A stretch of DNA of 64,000 bases. Origin: Sphaerochaetaceae bacterium. GTDB lineage: Bacteria > Spirochaetota > Spirochaetia > Sphaerochaetales > Sphaerochaetaceae. Positions 28,292-37,882 of this stretch are shown in pieces (the stretch's first letter is position 1; each line of letters begins with the position of its first letter). Both the position numbers and the translations under genes were made by a program. Location: NCBI GenBank assembly GCA_028532915.1, contig JAQQAI010000023.1, forward strand, positions 1 to 64,000. The letters are read 5' to 3'. The notes under the pieces were generated by a model. That model had not been told where the DNA came from. It did not search any database and saw nothing but the letters and a program-made list of their open reading frames with translations.

Positions 28292-28861
28292 ATGAGCATT
28301 CGAATGATCGCATTTTTGGGAAATCCGGGATCACTGTACACAAAGACTCGTCATAACAGCGGAATGCTTTTCTTCTCTTCGGTCTTCAAAGATTCTCAAA
28401 TTCCAATGACGAAGAAATTCCACGGACTGCATGGAACATGCCGGATAGGAGGGAGGGTTGTCAGGCTTCTTCTTCCCCAAACTTATATGAATGAAAGCGG
28501 AAAGAGTGTCGGTGCGATGTCAAAGTTCTTTTCCATTCCGTCCGAAGAGATCCTTGTCGTACACGATGATCTGGAACTACCCTTCACAAAAGTCACCTTA
28601 CAGAAAGGAGGGGGGCTCGGCGGTCATAACGGGTTGCGCTCTATCGTGAAAGCCACAGGTTCCAAAGAATTTCTCAGACTACGCATAGGAATCTCGAGGC
28701 CCGGAAACCGGGATGTCAGTTCCTACGTCCTTTCCAGGTTCTCGAAAGAGGAAGAACCTCTGCTGGATGATATCTTCCATTCAGGATACGAACTGATAAA
28801 AAGATATTTCGACACTGAAGGTATTGAACAAATCCTCCCGATTTCCCGCTCTTTCGAGTGA
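28292..28861 (+). CDS. pth: Peptidyl-tRNA hydrolase
   Basis: Releases tRNA from prematurely dropped peptidyl-tRNAs; essential in most bacteria. 189 residues from ATG 28292, the usual length. Motifs: FLGNPGSLYTKTRHNSGML with the catalytic histidine, LLPQTYMNESGKSV, VVHDDLELPFTKVTLQKGGGLGGHNGLRSI with the catalytic aspartate, and LRLRIGISRP. The reading frame is open 42 codons upstream, but those residues do not resemble the family and include the promoter. An internal ATG at 28304 is an alternative start. The transcript appears leaderless. Confidence 0.95.
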   Translation: MSIRMIAFLGNPGSLYTKTRHNSGMLFFSSVFKDSQIPMTKKFHGLHGTCRIGGRVVRLLLPQTYMNESGKSVGAMSKFFSIPSEEILVVHDDLELPFTKVTLQKGGGLGGHNGLRSIVKATGSKEFLRLRIGISRPGNRDVSSYVLSRFSKEEEPLLDDIFHSGYELIKRYFDTEGIEQILPISRSFE

Positions 28862-28951
28862 TTATTCCGCTCGGGAGAATGTCAATTATTTATTGACTGA
28901 GATATTATTGGAAGAGATACTATATAAGATGAAAACTTACAGGGGGAATTC

Positions 28952-31900
28952 ATGGAATCCAGAGATTTACGCATCGCATTGAAGACAAGAGAAGAGATTC
29001 AATACAATGAACCTGTTTTTGATACTCAAAAAGAGGTTCGGCAGATGTATCAGCAGGCGAAAGATCTGGCATATATGTACAATACACACCCAAATGCCAG
29101 AAAAAGTGCAGCCTATATCTCCTGCGCCAAACTCCATGCCACCGGAGTCCTCCATCTTTTATACCAGTCGGTTGTCAGCGACTACATTGAAACCAAGAAC
29201 CCCGCCTTCTTCCAGCAGCTTTCAAAACAGATCAAAAAACACCATTTCATCGATGATGTTCTCCGATTTTACTCGAAGCAGTTTCCTTCACTCCTTCTTG
29301 ATGATAAGGATCCTGAAGAGAGGCTTAATGAAGAACATACCCGGGGACTGTTCCTTCACCATGTTCTGACAGAAAATCCGGCGGTGATGAACGCGGTCTC
29401 ACCGCTTATCAGCCCCGAAGGGATTCAGTTTCCTCCCGCTAACAAAGCATTCTCTGTTCTGCTTGACGGGTATGTGAAGGCAGAAGCCTCGATGAAGGAA
29501 AATGAAGAGGAAGACCTTTTCACCTTTCTGACAACTCCCGCCAGACTGCATCCCGATTCCCTGATAGAACAGATCAGCTACATCCTCATTCATTGGGATA
29601 CTCTGATTCCGCCTGCATTACGGAAAGCCCTGCTTAATGCAATCGATGTGGTGAACGAGGAAGAAAAACCCCGGTTCAACGGCAGCCCCGGACCTGCACG
29701 GATTCCCAGTTATGAACATCTCGAGAATGAATACGAGGCCTTCAGCATCGATGAGGACTGGATGCCCAATGTCGTGATGATGGCAAAAAGTACTCTCGTA
29801 TGGCTCGATCAGCTTTCCAAAACTTACGGTTATCCCATACGCACACTGGATGCAATCCCTGACGAAGAACTCGATCTTCTCAGAGAGAGAGGTTTCAACG
29901 GATTATGGCTGATCGGTATCTGGGAGAGAAGCGAATCATCGAAAAAAATCAAGAATCTGTGCGGTAACAGTGACGCTGAAGCTTCAGCCTACTCTCTCAA
30001 AAGCTATAACATCTCCGACACCGTCGGCGGCTGGAAGGCATTTCACAACCTCAACGAACGATGTAAAACACGACATATCAGGCTTGCCAGCGATATGGTC
30101 CCGAACCATACTGGACTCGACAGCGACTGGGCAGTCAAGCATCCGGAATACTTCATCAGTTCACCTGTCTCTCCTTTTCCTTCATATACCTATGACGGAG
30201 AAAACCTTTCGCCGAAACCTGAAATCGATATCCGTATAGAGGATCATTACTATGATCAAAGCGATGCCGCTGTGGCCTTCCAGAGAAGAGATATGCAGAC
30301 AAACGAAATCTCCTATATCTACCATGGAAACGACGGAACTTCGATGCCCTGGAATGATACCGCACAGCTTGATTTCCTCAATCCGGACACAAGAGAGGCT
30401 GTCATACAACAGATTCTTCATGTTGCCAGAAATTTTCATATCATCCGGTTCGATGCAGCGATGACACTGGCGAAAAAGCATATCCAGCGTCTGTGGTATC
30501 CGAAACCGGGTACTGCCGGCGATATTCCCGGAAGAGCGGGATACACAATGAGCGACGAAGAATTCAATCGAAGAATCCCGAACGAATTCTGGAGAGAAGT
30601 CGTAGACAGAGTCGCTCAGGAAGTACCCGACACTCTTCTTCTAGCCGAGGCCTTCTGGATGATGGAAGGATTTTTCGTCAGAACACTGGGAATGCACAGA
30701 GTCTACAACAGTGCCTTCATGAACATGCTGAAGAACCAGGCGAACAAAGAATACCGCGACACGATCAAGAACACGATCTCCTTCGATCCCGAAATTCTCA
30801 AACGTTTCGTGAATTTCATGAACAATCCTGATGAGGATACTGCAGTAGCTCAATTCGGAGATGGAGATAAATATTTCGGTGTCGCCACACTGCTCTCTAC
30901 GATGCCCGGTCTTCCGATGTTCGGTCACGGACAGATCGAAGGTTTTCACGAAAAATACGGTATGGAATATTCCAGAGCATACTGGAACGAATATCCGAAC
31001 GAACAACTGATTGCGGAACACTACAGAAGAATATTCCCCCTGCTCCGTCAGAGATATCTGTTCAGCGGAGTCTCTAATTTCGAGTTCTTCGATGTGTCGG
31101 ACCACAACGGAATAAGCGAGTCGATCTTCGCCTATGTGAATGGTATCGAGAACTCCAGAGCAATGGTATTGTACAACAACAGTTACGAACAGAGTCAGGG
31201 AACCCTCTATTACAGTGCTCCCAAGCTGCACAGAAAGCAGAACGGAGAAAGGGAGATGAGGACGACAACTGTCAGAGAAGCACTGGGATTGACCGAAGAG
31301 GACAATTCCTTCGTGATCTACGAACAGTTCCCCGAAGGCCTCACCCACATAACCAGGTCCGACAGTCTGAGCAGAGAAGGCTTCTGGGTCTCTCTGCAGG
31401 GATATGAGACGAAAGTGTATCTTCATATCAGAGAGGTCATCGATGAAGACGGTTCATATGATGCTCTGTGCAGAAAACTGGACGGCAGGGGAACCTATTC
31501 GTTCGAACGAGACCTGTTATCGATCAGGATGACTCCTCTGCATAAAGCTCTTGAAAACTTCTCATCGGCCAAGATGCTCGATTTCGTGCACAAGGTTGTG
31601 AATGAACAGAAGACAAGCAGCAAGGAGATAAGAAAATATGCGCTTCTCGCAGGAGAAGCCTATGCACGGTTCTCGACAGTCTATGATCTGCTTTCTCCGG
31701 TCACAAAAAAGAGTCTGGCAGAGCCGGTCAAAGAGATTGAACCGAAGGATATGCTGATGCTCATTCAGAACCTCACATCCTGTTTCATCAACGATATGGA
31801 ACATTCCTTCTTCGTGACGGGAGGAAAACTGATGAGAGAGCTTCCTGTGCTCATAAATGCATCCTTTCTGCTCAATCTGTTTATAGATACACACAGTACT

Positions 31901-32335
31901 GTGGAAAACGCCCTGATCACCGCCGATTCAGTGGTCCTCGAGAAGATTTTCTGCGGTTCTTCGATCGATGTTGAGAACGAATACCGCCTGAGGGAGATTC
32001 TGCAGGGAGCAGCTCTGCTGTGTGTCATTCCTCCGTGTATCGAAGAGGAACTCAAACAGGAGGCTCCGGACCACAGAAAATGTCTTACTGCACTGATGGA
32101 AGACAGCGGGTTCAGACAATTCATAGGCTACAATGTACATCAGAACATCACCTATTACAGGAAGGAATCTCTTCAGGAGGCAATATTCTTACTGAACCTT
32201 TCTGTCTCGATGAAGGGGGGACAGGTCGCATGTGAACGAATGACTCGGATGGCAAGAAACTGGCTGCTCAGCGATTCTGTTGCTGAATATAGAGTTGAAT
32301 CATTATTAAGAAAGGCGATCAGAGACTCTGATTGA
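28952..32335 (+). CDS. Large GH13 (alpha-amylase family) glycoside hydrolase
   Basis: 1127 residues, about twice a normal alpha-amylase. An all-helical-looking N-terminal region (1-280) precedes the GH13 barrel (about 285-720). Conserved regions seen: DMVPNHTG near 380, IIRFDAAMTL with the nucleophile Asp near 498, LLAEAFW with the acid/base Glu near 564, and FMNNPDED in place of the common FxxNHD. A beta-sandwich-like part follows, then a helical C-terminal region (about 860-1127) with no recognised domain. There is no signal peptide, so it acts in the cytoplasm on alpha-glucans such as glycogen or imported maltodextrin; specificity is unknown. AGGGGG lies 8 nt before the ATG. The next two membrane-protein genes follow closely. 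Confidence 0.8.
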   Translation: MESRDLRIALKTREEIQYNEPVFDTQKEVRQMYQQAKDLAYMYNTHPNARKSAAYISCAKLHATGVLHLLYQSVVSDYIETKNPAFFQQLSKQIKKHHFIDDVLRFYSKQFPSLLLDDKDPEERLNEEHTRGLFLHHVLTENPAVMNAVSPLISPEGIQFPPANKAFSVLLDGYVKAEASMKENEEEDLFTFLTTPARLHPDSLIEQISYILIHWDTLIPPALRKALLNAIDVVNEEEKPRFNGSPGPARIPSYEHLENEYEAFSIDEDWMPNVVMMAKSTLVWLDQLSKTYGYPIRTLDAIPDEELDLLRERGFNGLWLIGIWERSESSKKIKNLCGNSDAEASAYSLKSYNISDTVGGWKAFHNLNERCKTRHIRLASDMVPNHTGLDSDWAVKHPEYFISSPVSPFPSYTYDGENLSPKPEIDIRIEDHYYDQSDAAVAFQRRDMQTNEISYIYHGNDGTSMPWNDTAQLDFLNPDTREAVIQQILHVARNFHIIRFDAAMTLAKKHIQRLWYPKPGTAGDIPGRAGYTMSDEEFNRRIPNEFWREVVDRVAQEVPDTLLLAEAFWMMEGFFVRTLGMHRVYNSAFMNMLKNQANKEYRDTIKNTISFDPEILKRFVNFMNNPDEDTAVAQFGDGDKYFGVATLLSTMPGLPMFGHGQIEGFHEKYGMEYSRAYWNEYPNEQLIAEHYRRIFPLLRQRYLFSGVSNFEFFDVSDHNGISESIFAYVNGIENSRAMVLYNNSYEQSQGTLYYSAPKLHRKQNGEREMRTTTVREALGLTEEDNSFVIYEQFPEGLTHITRSDSLSREGFWVSLQGYETKVYLHIREVIDEDGSYDALCRKLDGRGTYSFERDLLSIRMTPLHKALENFSSAKMLDFVHKVVNEQKTSSKEIRKYALLAGEAYARFSTVYDLLSPVTKKSLAEPVKEIEPKDMLMLIQNLTSCFINDMEHSFFVTGGKLMRELPVLINASFLLNLFIDTHSTVENALITADSVVLEKIFCGSSIDVENEYRLREILQGAALLCVIPPCIEEELKQEAPDHRKCLTALMEDSGFRQFIGYNVHQNITYYRKESLQEAIFLLNLSVSMKGGQVACERMTRMARNWLLSDSVAEYRVESLLRKAIRDSD

Positions 32336-32367
32336 CTTATCACCATCAATAAGATAGGGTAAATATT

Positions 32368-33615
32368 ATGAAAGCATGGATAATTTATATCGGGGCAACG
32401 CTGTTCGGCTTCGCAGCTTCAACGCTACTTGGAGCATGGCAGCCGTATATATCTTTTATCGGTTTCATGGTACCGATAGTAAAAGATCTGACACTCTTTT
32501 TCCTCTTTCCGCTGGTATTCATCCTCTTCACTGCCGAGAGCGCTTCGCTGAGAAGACATAAAGATACCTCGCACCTCTATCTTTCGACGATATTCTGGTC
32601 GCTGGCGACCACATTGCTTCTCACGTTAGCCGCTATGGGCCTCGCAGTCGCTCTTCCGAAAATCATACAGTTTTCCTTCCCTGTTTCTACCGAGGCACTT
32701 CCCGCGGTCGAAAGAGTATCATTCAACCAGATCAGAGATCTTCTCTTTTCGGATAACGCTTTCACCCAGTTCACCAGGAGCACTTCATCTCTGTTGCCGA
32801 TTCTGGTAGTCGCCGCAGTAGCAGGCTACGCATTGAAACCCGATTATGAGGCACTGAGACCGGCATACGTGGTCACCAACAGCTTCGCTGAAGTGGCTAT
32901 GCGTCTGAGCAGAATCATTACGATCTCGTTATCGATACCTGTCTTCTTCATCAGCGCAGCATTCACGACTGAGACTGCTCTGATTGATGCTGTATACGCG
33001 AGCATGCCTCTGACTCTCTCCTTCCTCGGTCTTTCTCTTATCGCTGTGATCATCCTGCTTCCGCTTATCTATGCAGTTTTTACAGGCTTCAGAAAGGGAA
33101 ATCCATACAGACTCCTGTTCGGAGCACTGGCCTCTCTCATAACAAGTTTTCTCTTCATGAGCACTCTTGAAAGCACGATATCGATGATCGCATTGGGAGA
33201 GCACAACAATAATGTAAAGAAACGGATTTCAGGGACGGCATTCCCTCTCTATACGATCATCGGCAAAGGGGGGAGTTCCATGATTGCGACCTTCACCCTC
33301 ATTATCGTCCTTCAGACAGCACAGATGATGGAATTCAATCTGATGACGCTTGTTGTCATCGTGTTGTTCTCCTCTCTGGTCTCCCTGCTTTCATCCTTCG
33401 TTCCGAGATTTGAAGTCGTATTCATCATGATGTTCACTTTCTACGGTCTGACGGGAACTTTTCTGCAGGAGACTCTTTCTCCTGTGATCATCCTTCTCCC
33501 TCTCATCCAGGCATTCGCCGCACTCGTCGATACAGGCATCGCGATACTGGGAGCATCATTCACTTCCCGTCTTATCAGTCAGGAGGACAGTCCCCTTTAT
33601 CATCAGATGATGTGA
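32368..33615 (+). CDS. Dicarboxylate/amino acid:cation symporter-like membrane protein
   Basis: 415 residues with about nine or ten hydrophobic segments. The overall pattern, a serine-rich FTRSTSSLLPILVVAAVAGY helix, the later FLFMSTLESTISMI segment and a GKGGSSMIATFTLIIVL re-entrant-like stretch, recalls the sodium/proton:dicarboxylate symporter (SDF, GltP/DctA) family, but the match is distant and the substrate is unknown. It begins 32 nt after the GH13 gene and ends 6 nt before the next membrane protein, so the three may be one operon. The inner membrane location is clear; the family call is tentative. Confidence 0.6.
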   Translation: MKAWIIYIGATLFGFAASTLLGAWQPYISFIGFMVPIVKDLTLFFLFPLVFILFTAESASLRRHKDTSHLYLSTIFWSLATTLLLTLAAMGLAVALPKIIQFSFPVSTEALPAVERVSFNQIRDLLFSDNAFTQFTRSTSSLLPILVVAAVAGYALKPDYEALRPAYVVTNSFAEVAMRLSRIITISLSIPVFFISAAFTTETALIDAVYASMPLTLSFLGLSLIAVIILLPLIYAVFTGFRKGNPYRLLFGALASLITSFLFMSTLESTISMIALGEHNNNVKKRISGTAFPLYTIIGKGGSSMIATFTLIIVLQTAQMMEFNLMTLVVIVLFSSLVSLLSSFVPRFEVVFIMMFTFYGLTGTFLQETLSPVIILLPLIQAFAALVDTGIAILGASFTSRLISQEDSPLYHQMM

Positions 33616-33621
33616 TGAACG

Positions 33622-34416
33622 ATGAAAAAGAACACGGCCATTCGAACCATACATATCATTTTATGGAGCCTGCTCTCTGTTGTCTGGATATCCACAGGGA
33701 TATCACTGCTTCTCAGGTCCGCCATCAGACAGGCAGTTGAAACATCATCCGACACTCTGGTACAGATGATCGATACCAACCAGATCATCACTGCGATTCT
33801 CTTTGCTGCGGGAACATATATCGGAGAGATTCACTCACTTCTGCTCCCTTCGACTTCAAAAAATGATGTGGACAGAACCATATTGCCTATAGTGTTCTTC
33901 TTTTTTTCCCTGCTGTATATTCCGACTCTGGTAGGATACCTTCAGGTGAATTCCCTCTACATCTTTCCCCTTGCGCTTTTCGGAAAGATCTATATCGGAA
34001 GCGCATTCTATTCGTTCGTGCTTTTGGTTCTGACCGGTATATATTCAGTAGGGATAAATGCGTCTAAAATGTATCAGCATATCATTGTGACGGCCGTGAT
34101 AAGTCTGTTCATAGTATCTCTGATACCTGTAAACAGTGCTCTTTACCCGCTTGAATATCTCAGATGGACCTCAAGCACCCTATTCATCTCCGTCATCTCT
34201 GTTCTGACAGCTCTGTCAGTCTTCACGATATGGTCCGTCAATAAAAAAGAATCAACGCAGTACAGTCTCCTTCGGAGTATCCGTCTTACGCTGATTCAGA
34301 TAGGGGCGGCTGGTTACATCCTGACACCCCATTCACGTATCAATTACCTATGTATTGCTCTCTATCTGGCCGGCATCGGTCTCGGGTTCTACCGGGACCG
34401 CTTCAGCCAGCTGTAA
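33622..34416 (+). CDS. Polytopic membrane protein of unknown function
   Basis: 264 residues, seven or eight predicted membrane helices, the first at about residues 8-31. I recognise no family motif. It begins 6 nt after the symporter-like gene, with no evident Shine-Dalgarno, and probably depends on coupling with it. Its stop is only 2 bp from the stop of the convergent gpmI gene. Conserved pairing with the symporter-like protein in relatives would suggest a joint function; from this sequence alone none can be given. Confidence 0.65.
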   Translation: MKKNTAIRTIHIILWSLLSVVWISTGISLLLRSAIRQAVETSSDTLVQMIDTNQIITAILFAAGTYIGEIHSLLLPSTSKNDVDRTILPIVFFFFSLLYIPTLVGYLQVNSLYIFPLALFGKIYIGSAFYSFVLLVLTGIYSVGINASKMYQHIIVTAVISLFIVSLIPVNSALYPLEYLRWTSSTLFISVISVLTALSVFTIWSVNKKESTQYSLLRSIRLTLIQIGAAGYILTPHSRINYLCIALYLAGIGLGFYRDRFSQL

Positions 34417-34418
34417 TA

Positions 34419-36065
34419 CTATTTCAGATTGATGATGCTCTTATCATAGTCTTCAGGAGGATCGAATCCGAGAAGGTTGAATACTGTCGCCGCGATCGAT
34501 GATATTCCAAGACCCGTATTGAGATCCTTCTCATATTCTCCCTGATAAGCCGGATCGTATATGATGAAGGGAACAGGATTGAGCGAATGAGAGGTCTTCG
34601 CCTTCGGAGATCCGTCCTCTTTTCTTTTCACTTCACCTTTTTTATCATGTTCGAACATATCATCGGCATTTCCGTGGTCCGCTGTCAGCAGCAGAATACC
34701 TCCTGCTTCCTCGACGACCTTCTTCAGTCTCGCGATCTGAAGATCCATTCCTTCCATTGAACAGACTACTGCCTGATAGTTGCCGGTATGACCGACCATA
34801 TCGCCATTGGGGAAATTAAGCTTGATAAACTGGTACTCGCCGCTTTTTATCACTTTTATCACTTCATCTGTGATCTCGGCACATTTCATCCAGGGGCGCT
34901 GCTCGAACGGAACGATGTCCGAAGGAATCTCTACATATGTTTCGAGATTCTCATCGAATTTACCGCTCTTGTTTCCATTGAAGAAGTAGGTGACATGTCC
35001 ATACTTCTGAGTCTCGCTGATCGAGAACTGCTTTACACCGCTGGAGCATAAAAACTCGGCCATGGTTCTGTCTATCGCCGGAGGGGTGACAAGATACTGC
35101 TTTGGAACATGCAGGTCTCCGTCATATTCCATCATTCCGGCATACTGGACTTTCACATGCCGTTTCCTGTCGAATTCTGTGAGCTCTTCAGCTTCGAAGG
35201 CTTTAGTGAGCTCCAAAGCTCTGTCTCCTCTGAAGTTGAACAGGATGACGCTGTCATCATCGACGATCTGTCCCACCGGTCTGCCGTCTTCAGCGATGAC
35301 GAAGGGAGGCAGATCCTGGTCGATCGCCCCTGTCTCTTTGCGCAGTGTTTCGATCGCCTCGTGAGCTGAAGAAAACATTCTCCCCTCTCCAAGTACATGG
35401 GTATGCCACCCGCGTTCGACCATCGACCAGTCTGCATTATAACGGTCCATAGTGATGGCCATTCTTCCTCCTCCGCTGGCGATGATGGCATGAAAGGAAT
35501 CGTCATTCAACCCGTCCAGAAATTCTTCGAAGGGATCAAAGTACTCGAGGGCACTGAGCTCACCGACATCACGGCCGTCCAGCAGTGCATGAACTCTCAC
35601 CTCTTTGACACCCATCTCTTTAGCCTTGATAATCATTTTTCTCAGATTATCGATATGGGAATGAACATTCCCATCGCTGAGAAGACCTATGAAATGGAGG
35701 GTGGTCCCGTGCTGTTTGACATTATCGACAAGGTTGTTCCAGGTCTTTCCTTTGAACATCTCACCGGATTCGATGCTCTGAGAGACAAGTTTTGCCCCCT
35801 GGGCAAAGACTCTGCCGCAGCCTATCGCATTGTGTCCGACCTCGCTGTTTCCCATATCATCGTCGGAAGGAAGTCCGACTGCAACACCGTGAGCCTTCAG
35901 CTTCGTCCATGATGTCTCTTCATACAGTTTGGTAAGCGCTGCAGTCTTGGCATCCCGGACGGCATCACCTTCACTGTATGCTCCGAACCCGACTCCGTCC
36001 ATAATCGCGAGAATTACAGGACCCTTTCTTTTAATCTTATTATTCTTCTTCAATGGTTTTACCAT
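34419..36065 (-). CDS. gpmI: 2,3-bisphosphoglycerate-independent phosphoglycerate mutase
   Basis: Interconverts 3- and 2-phosphoglycerate in glycolysis using two metal ions. 548 residues, slightly long for the family. Alkaline-phosphatase-fold motifs: IMDGVGFGAYSEGDAV at the N-terminus, DDDMGNSEVGHNAIG with the phosphorylated serine, HALLDGRDVGE, and LLTADHGNADDMFEHD with metal ligands; the C-terminal KTSHSLNPVPFIIY segment is also present. GAGGAG precedes the ATG at 36065; GTG at 36068 is an in-frame alternative. Monocistronic and convergent with the membrane-protein operon. Confidence 0.95.
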   Translation of the reverse strand: MVKPLKKNNKIKRKGPVILAIMDGVGFGAYSEGDAVRDAKTAALTKLYEETSWTKLKAHGVAVGLPSDDDMGNSEVGHNAIGCGRVFAQGAKLVSQSIESGEMFKGKTWNNLVDNVKQHGTTLHFIGLLSDGNVHSHIDNLRKMIIKAKEMGVKEVRVHALLDGRDVGELSALEYFDPFEEFLDGLNDDSFHAIIASGGGRMAITMDRYNADWSMVERGWHTHVLGEGRMFSSAHEAIETLRKETGAIDQDLPPFVIAEDGRPVGQIVDDDSVILFNFRGDRALELTKAFEAEELTEFDRKRHVKVQYAGMMEYDGDLHVPKQYLVTPPAIDRTMAEFLCSSGVKQFSISETQKYGHVTYFFNGNKSGKFDENLETYVEIPSDIVPFEQRPWMKCAEITDEVIKVIKSGEYQFIKLNFPNGDMVGHTGNYQAVVCSMEGMDLQIARLKKVVEEAGGILLLTADHGNADDMFEHDKKGEVKRKEDGSPKAKTSHSLNPVPFIIYDPAYQGEYEKDLNTGLGISSIAATVFNLLGFDPPEDYDKSIINLK

Positions 36066-36097
36066 CACAAATCTCCTCTATGCTCTCAATATATCCA

Positions 36098-37882
36098 TTA
36101 TTGCTCTATGGGTAAAGTAACCTCTTTCAGCCATTCTTTCTGATCGTCGTTCAGCTCTCTCGACAGTTCGCTGTATACCCATCCGTGATAGGCATTGAGC
36201 ATCGCAATCTCCTCTGTATTCAGCAGCGAAACATCAATGAGTTTTCTCTCGAATGGACAGAGAGTGAGCACCTCGAACGTATAAAACGGGCCGTAGGAGG
36301 TTACGGCCTCTTCGAATACGGTCACCAGATTCTCTATACGGATTCCGTATTCTCCCTTTCTGTACAATCCCGGCTCGTCACTGAGAACCATACCCGGTTC
36401 AAGGGGAACCTGGAGTGTTCTCGGAGAAATATTCTGAGGCCCTTCATGAACGTTGAGTCTGTGTCCGACCCCGTGACCGGTTCCGTGTCCGTAGGAGAGA
36501 CCGGATTGCCACAGAAACTGACGTGCCAGCACATCGAGTTGATACCCTTTCGTCCCTTTCGGGAAACGGGCGGCACTCAATGCGAGATTTCCTTTGAGAA
36601 CAAGAGTATAATCCCGTTTCATCTGATCGCTTACGCCGTTGAGAGCAAGTGTCCTGGTGATATCGGTTGTCCCGCTTTCATACTGTCCTCCGGTATCAAG
36701 GACCAGAAGTGTATCCCCCTGTAGAACACTGCAGCTCTCTGATGTGGCACTGTAATGTTCCATCGCTCCATGAGGACCGAATCCTGCGATCGGTGCGAAT
36801 GACGGTCCGAGATACTCTTCACTTTCTTTTCTATAATCTTCCAAAAGCCGGGCGATTGAGATCTCGGTCAGATCCTCTGTGTCATTCGTATCGAGATGAT
36901 GGAGGAATTTTACAAGAGCCAGTCCGTCGAGATAATGGGCCCGTCTCATTCCTTCCACTTCAACTTCATTCTTCTTCGCCTTCATCAAAGTGGAAAAATT
37001 CGCACCTTCTATCACAGCCCTGCATCCGCCGAGCTTCTCGTACATCTCCATTGTCGTACATTCATCGCTGATATACACAGATAGACCTTTTGAAGTGATT
37101 CTTTCGACATGTTCCATCACCGACCGGTACGGTACCACAGTGATTTCTTCAAAGAGTCTCTGTAGCAGCTTTGTGTCAAACCGGGATTCGTCTGTACAGA
37201 GGATAACTTCATCACTTGTGATGATGAGATAGGAGAAGAATACAGGCGTATGGGGAAGGTCTCCTCCCCGAAGATTCGTTATCCAGGCGATATCATCCAA
37301 AGTTGAGATGATCGTGGCATCTGCGCCTGCACTTTTTACTTTATCTCTGATTCTGCCGATCTTGTGACCTCTGGACTCTCCTGCAATCTCGACATTCATT
37401 TCCACTACCGTAGAGAACGGGTTTTCCGGTCTTCTGACCCACAGCTCTTCAAGGAAATCATCAAGAAGGACAATCTCGACCAAAGCAGGCTCGAGAATCT
37501 TCTTCAGAACACGGTAGGAAGCTACACTCAAAGTAGTCTTGTCCAGTCCGATACGACGAATCGTATCGCTTCTGCTTCTTATCCAGTCGAACGGATCCAA
37601 AACTCCCGCATCTCCGAGTCTTTCCAGAATGACCGGAGTGTTCTCTGTCTGTAAAGCTCCCTGAAGATAATAGCGGGAATCGACCCACAGATGAGTCTCA
37701 TTGCGTGTGACAACAACTGTCCCTGCAGACCCTGTGAACCCGGTTATCCATTCCCGGGAACGATACCGGTCACTCACATACTCGCCGAGGTGGACATCCG
37801 TCCCGCTGATGTAAAGAGCATCCAGATCATGAGATTCCATAAAAGACTGGACCGATTTAATTCTTTTTTCTATTGTGTTCAT
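36098..37882 (-). CDS. pepP: Xaa-Pro aminopeptidase (aminopeptidase P, M24B)
   Basis: Removes N-terminal residues that precede proline; cytoplasmic metalloenzyme. 594 residues, matching the three-domain long form: two creatinase-like N-terminal domains (about 1-310) and a pita-bread catalytic domain. Metal ligands are visible in LVLDTGGQYESGTTDITRTL, in the GHGTGHGVGHRLNVHEGP stretch, in LSDEPGLY and in GIRIENLV. The start overlaps the lgt coding region by 26 bp and is preceded by AAGGA, so the two genes are translated from one message. Confidence 0.93.
   Translation of the reverse strand: MNTIEKRIKSVQSFMESHDLDALYISGTDVHLGEYVSDRYRSREWITGFTGSAGTVVVTRNETHLWVDSRYYLQGALQTENTPVILERLGDAGVLDPFDWIRSRSDTIRRIGLDKTTLSVASYRVLKKILEPALVEIVLLDDFLEELWVRRPENPFSTVVEMNVEIAGESRGHKIGRIRDKVKSAGADATIISTLDDIAWITNLRGGDLPHTPVFFSYLIITSDEVILCTDESRFDTKLLQRLFEEITVVPYRSVMEHVERITSKGLSVYISDECTTMEMYEKLGGCRAVIEGANFSTLMKAKKNEVEVEGMRRAHYLDGLALVKFLHHLDTNDTEDLTEISIARLLEDYRKESEEYLGPSFAPIAGFGPHGAMEHYSATSESCSVLQGDTLLVLDTGGQYESGTTDITRTLALNGVSDQMKRDYTLVLKGNLALSAARFPKGTKGYQLDVLARQFLWQSGLSYGHGTGHGVGHRLNVHEGPQNISPRTLQVPLEPGMVLSDEPGLYRKGEYGIRIENLVTVFEEAVTSYGPFYTFEVLTLCPFERKLIDVSLLNTEEIAMLNAYHGWVYSELSRELNDDQKEWLKEVTLPIEQ

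Noticed and set aside
30641-31426. 261-codon minus-strand reading frame
   Set aside because: Antisense shadow of the GH13 gene.
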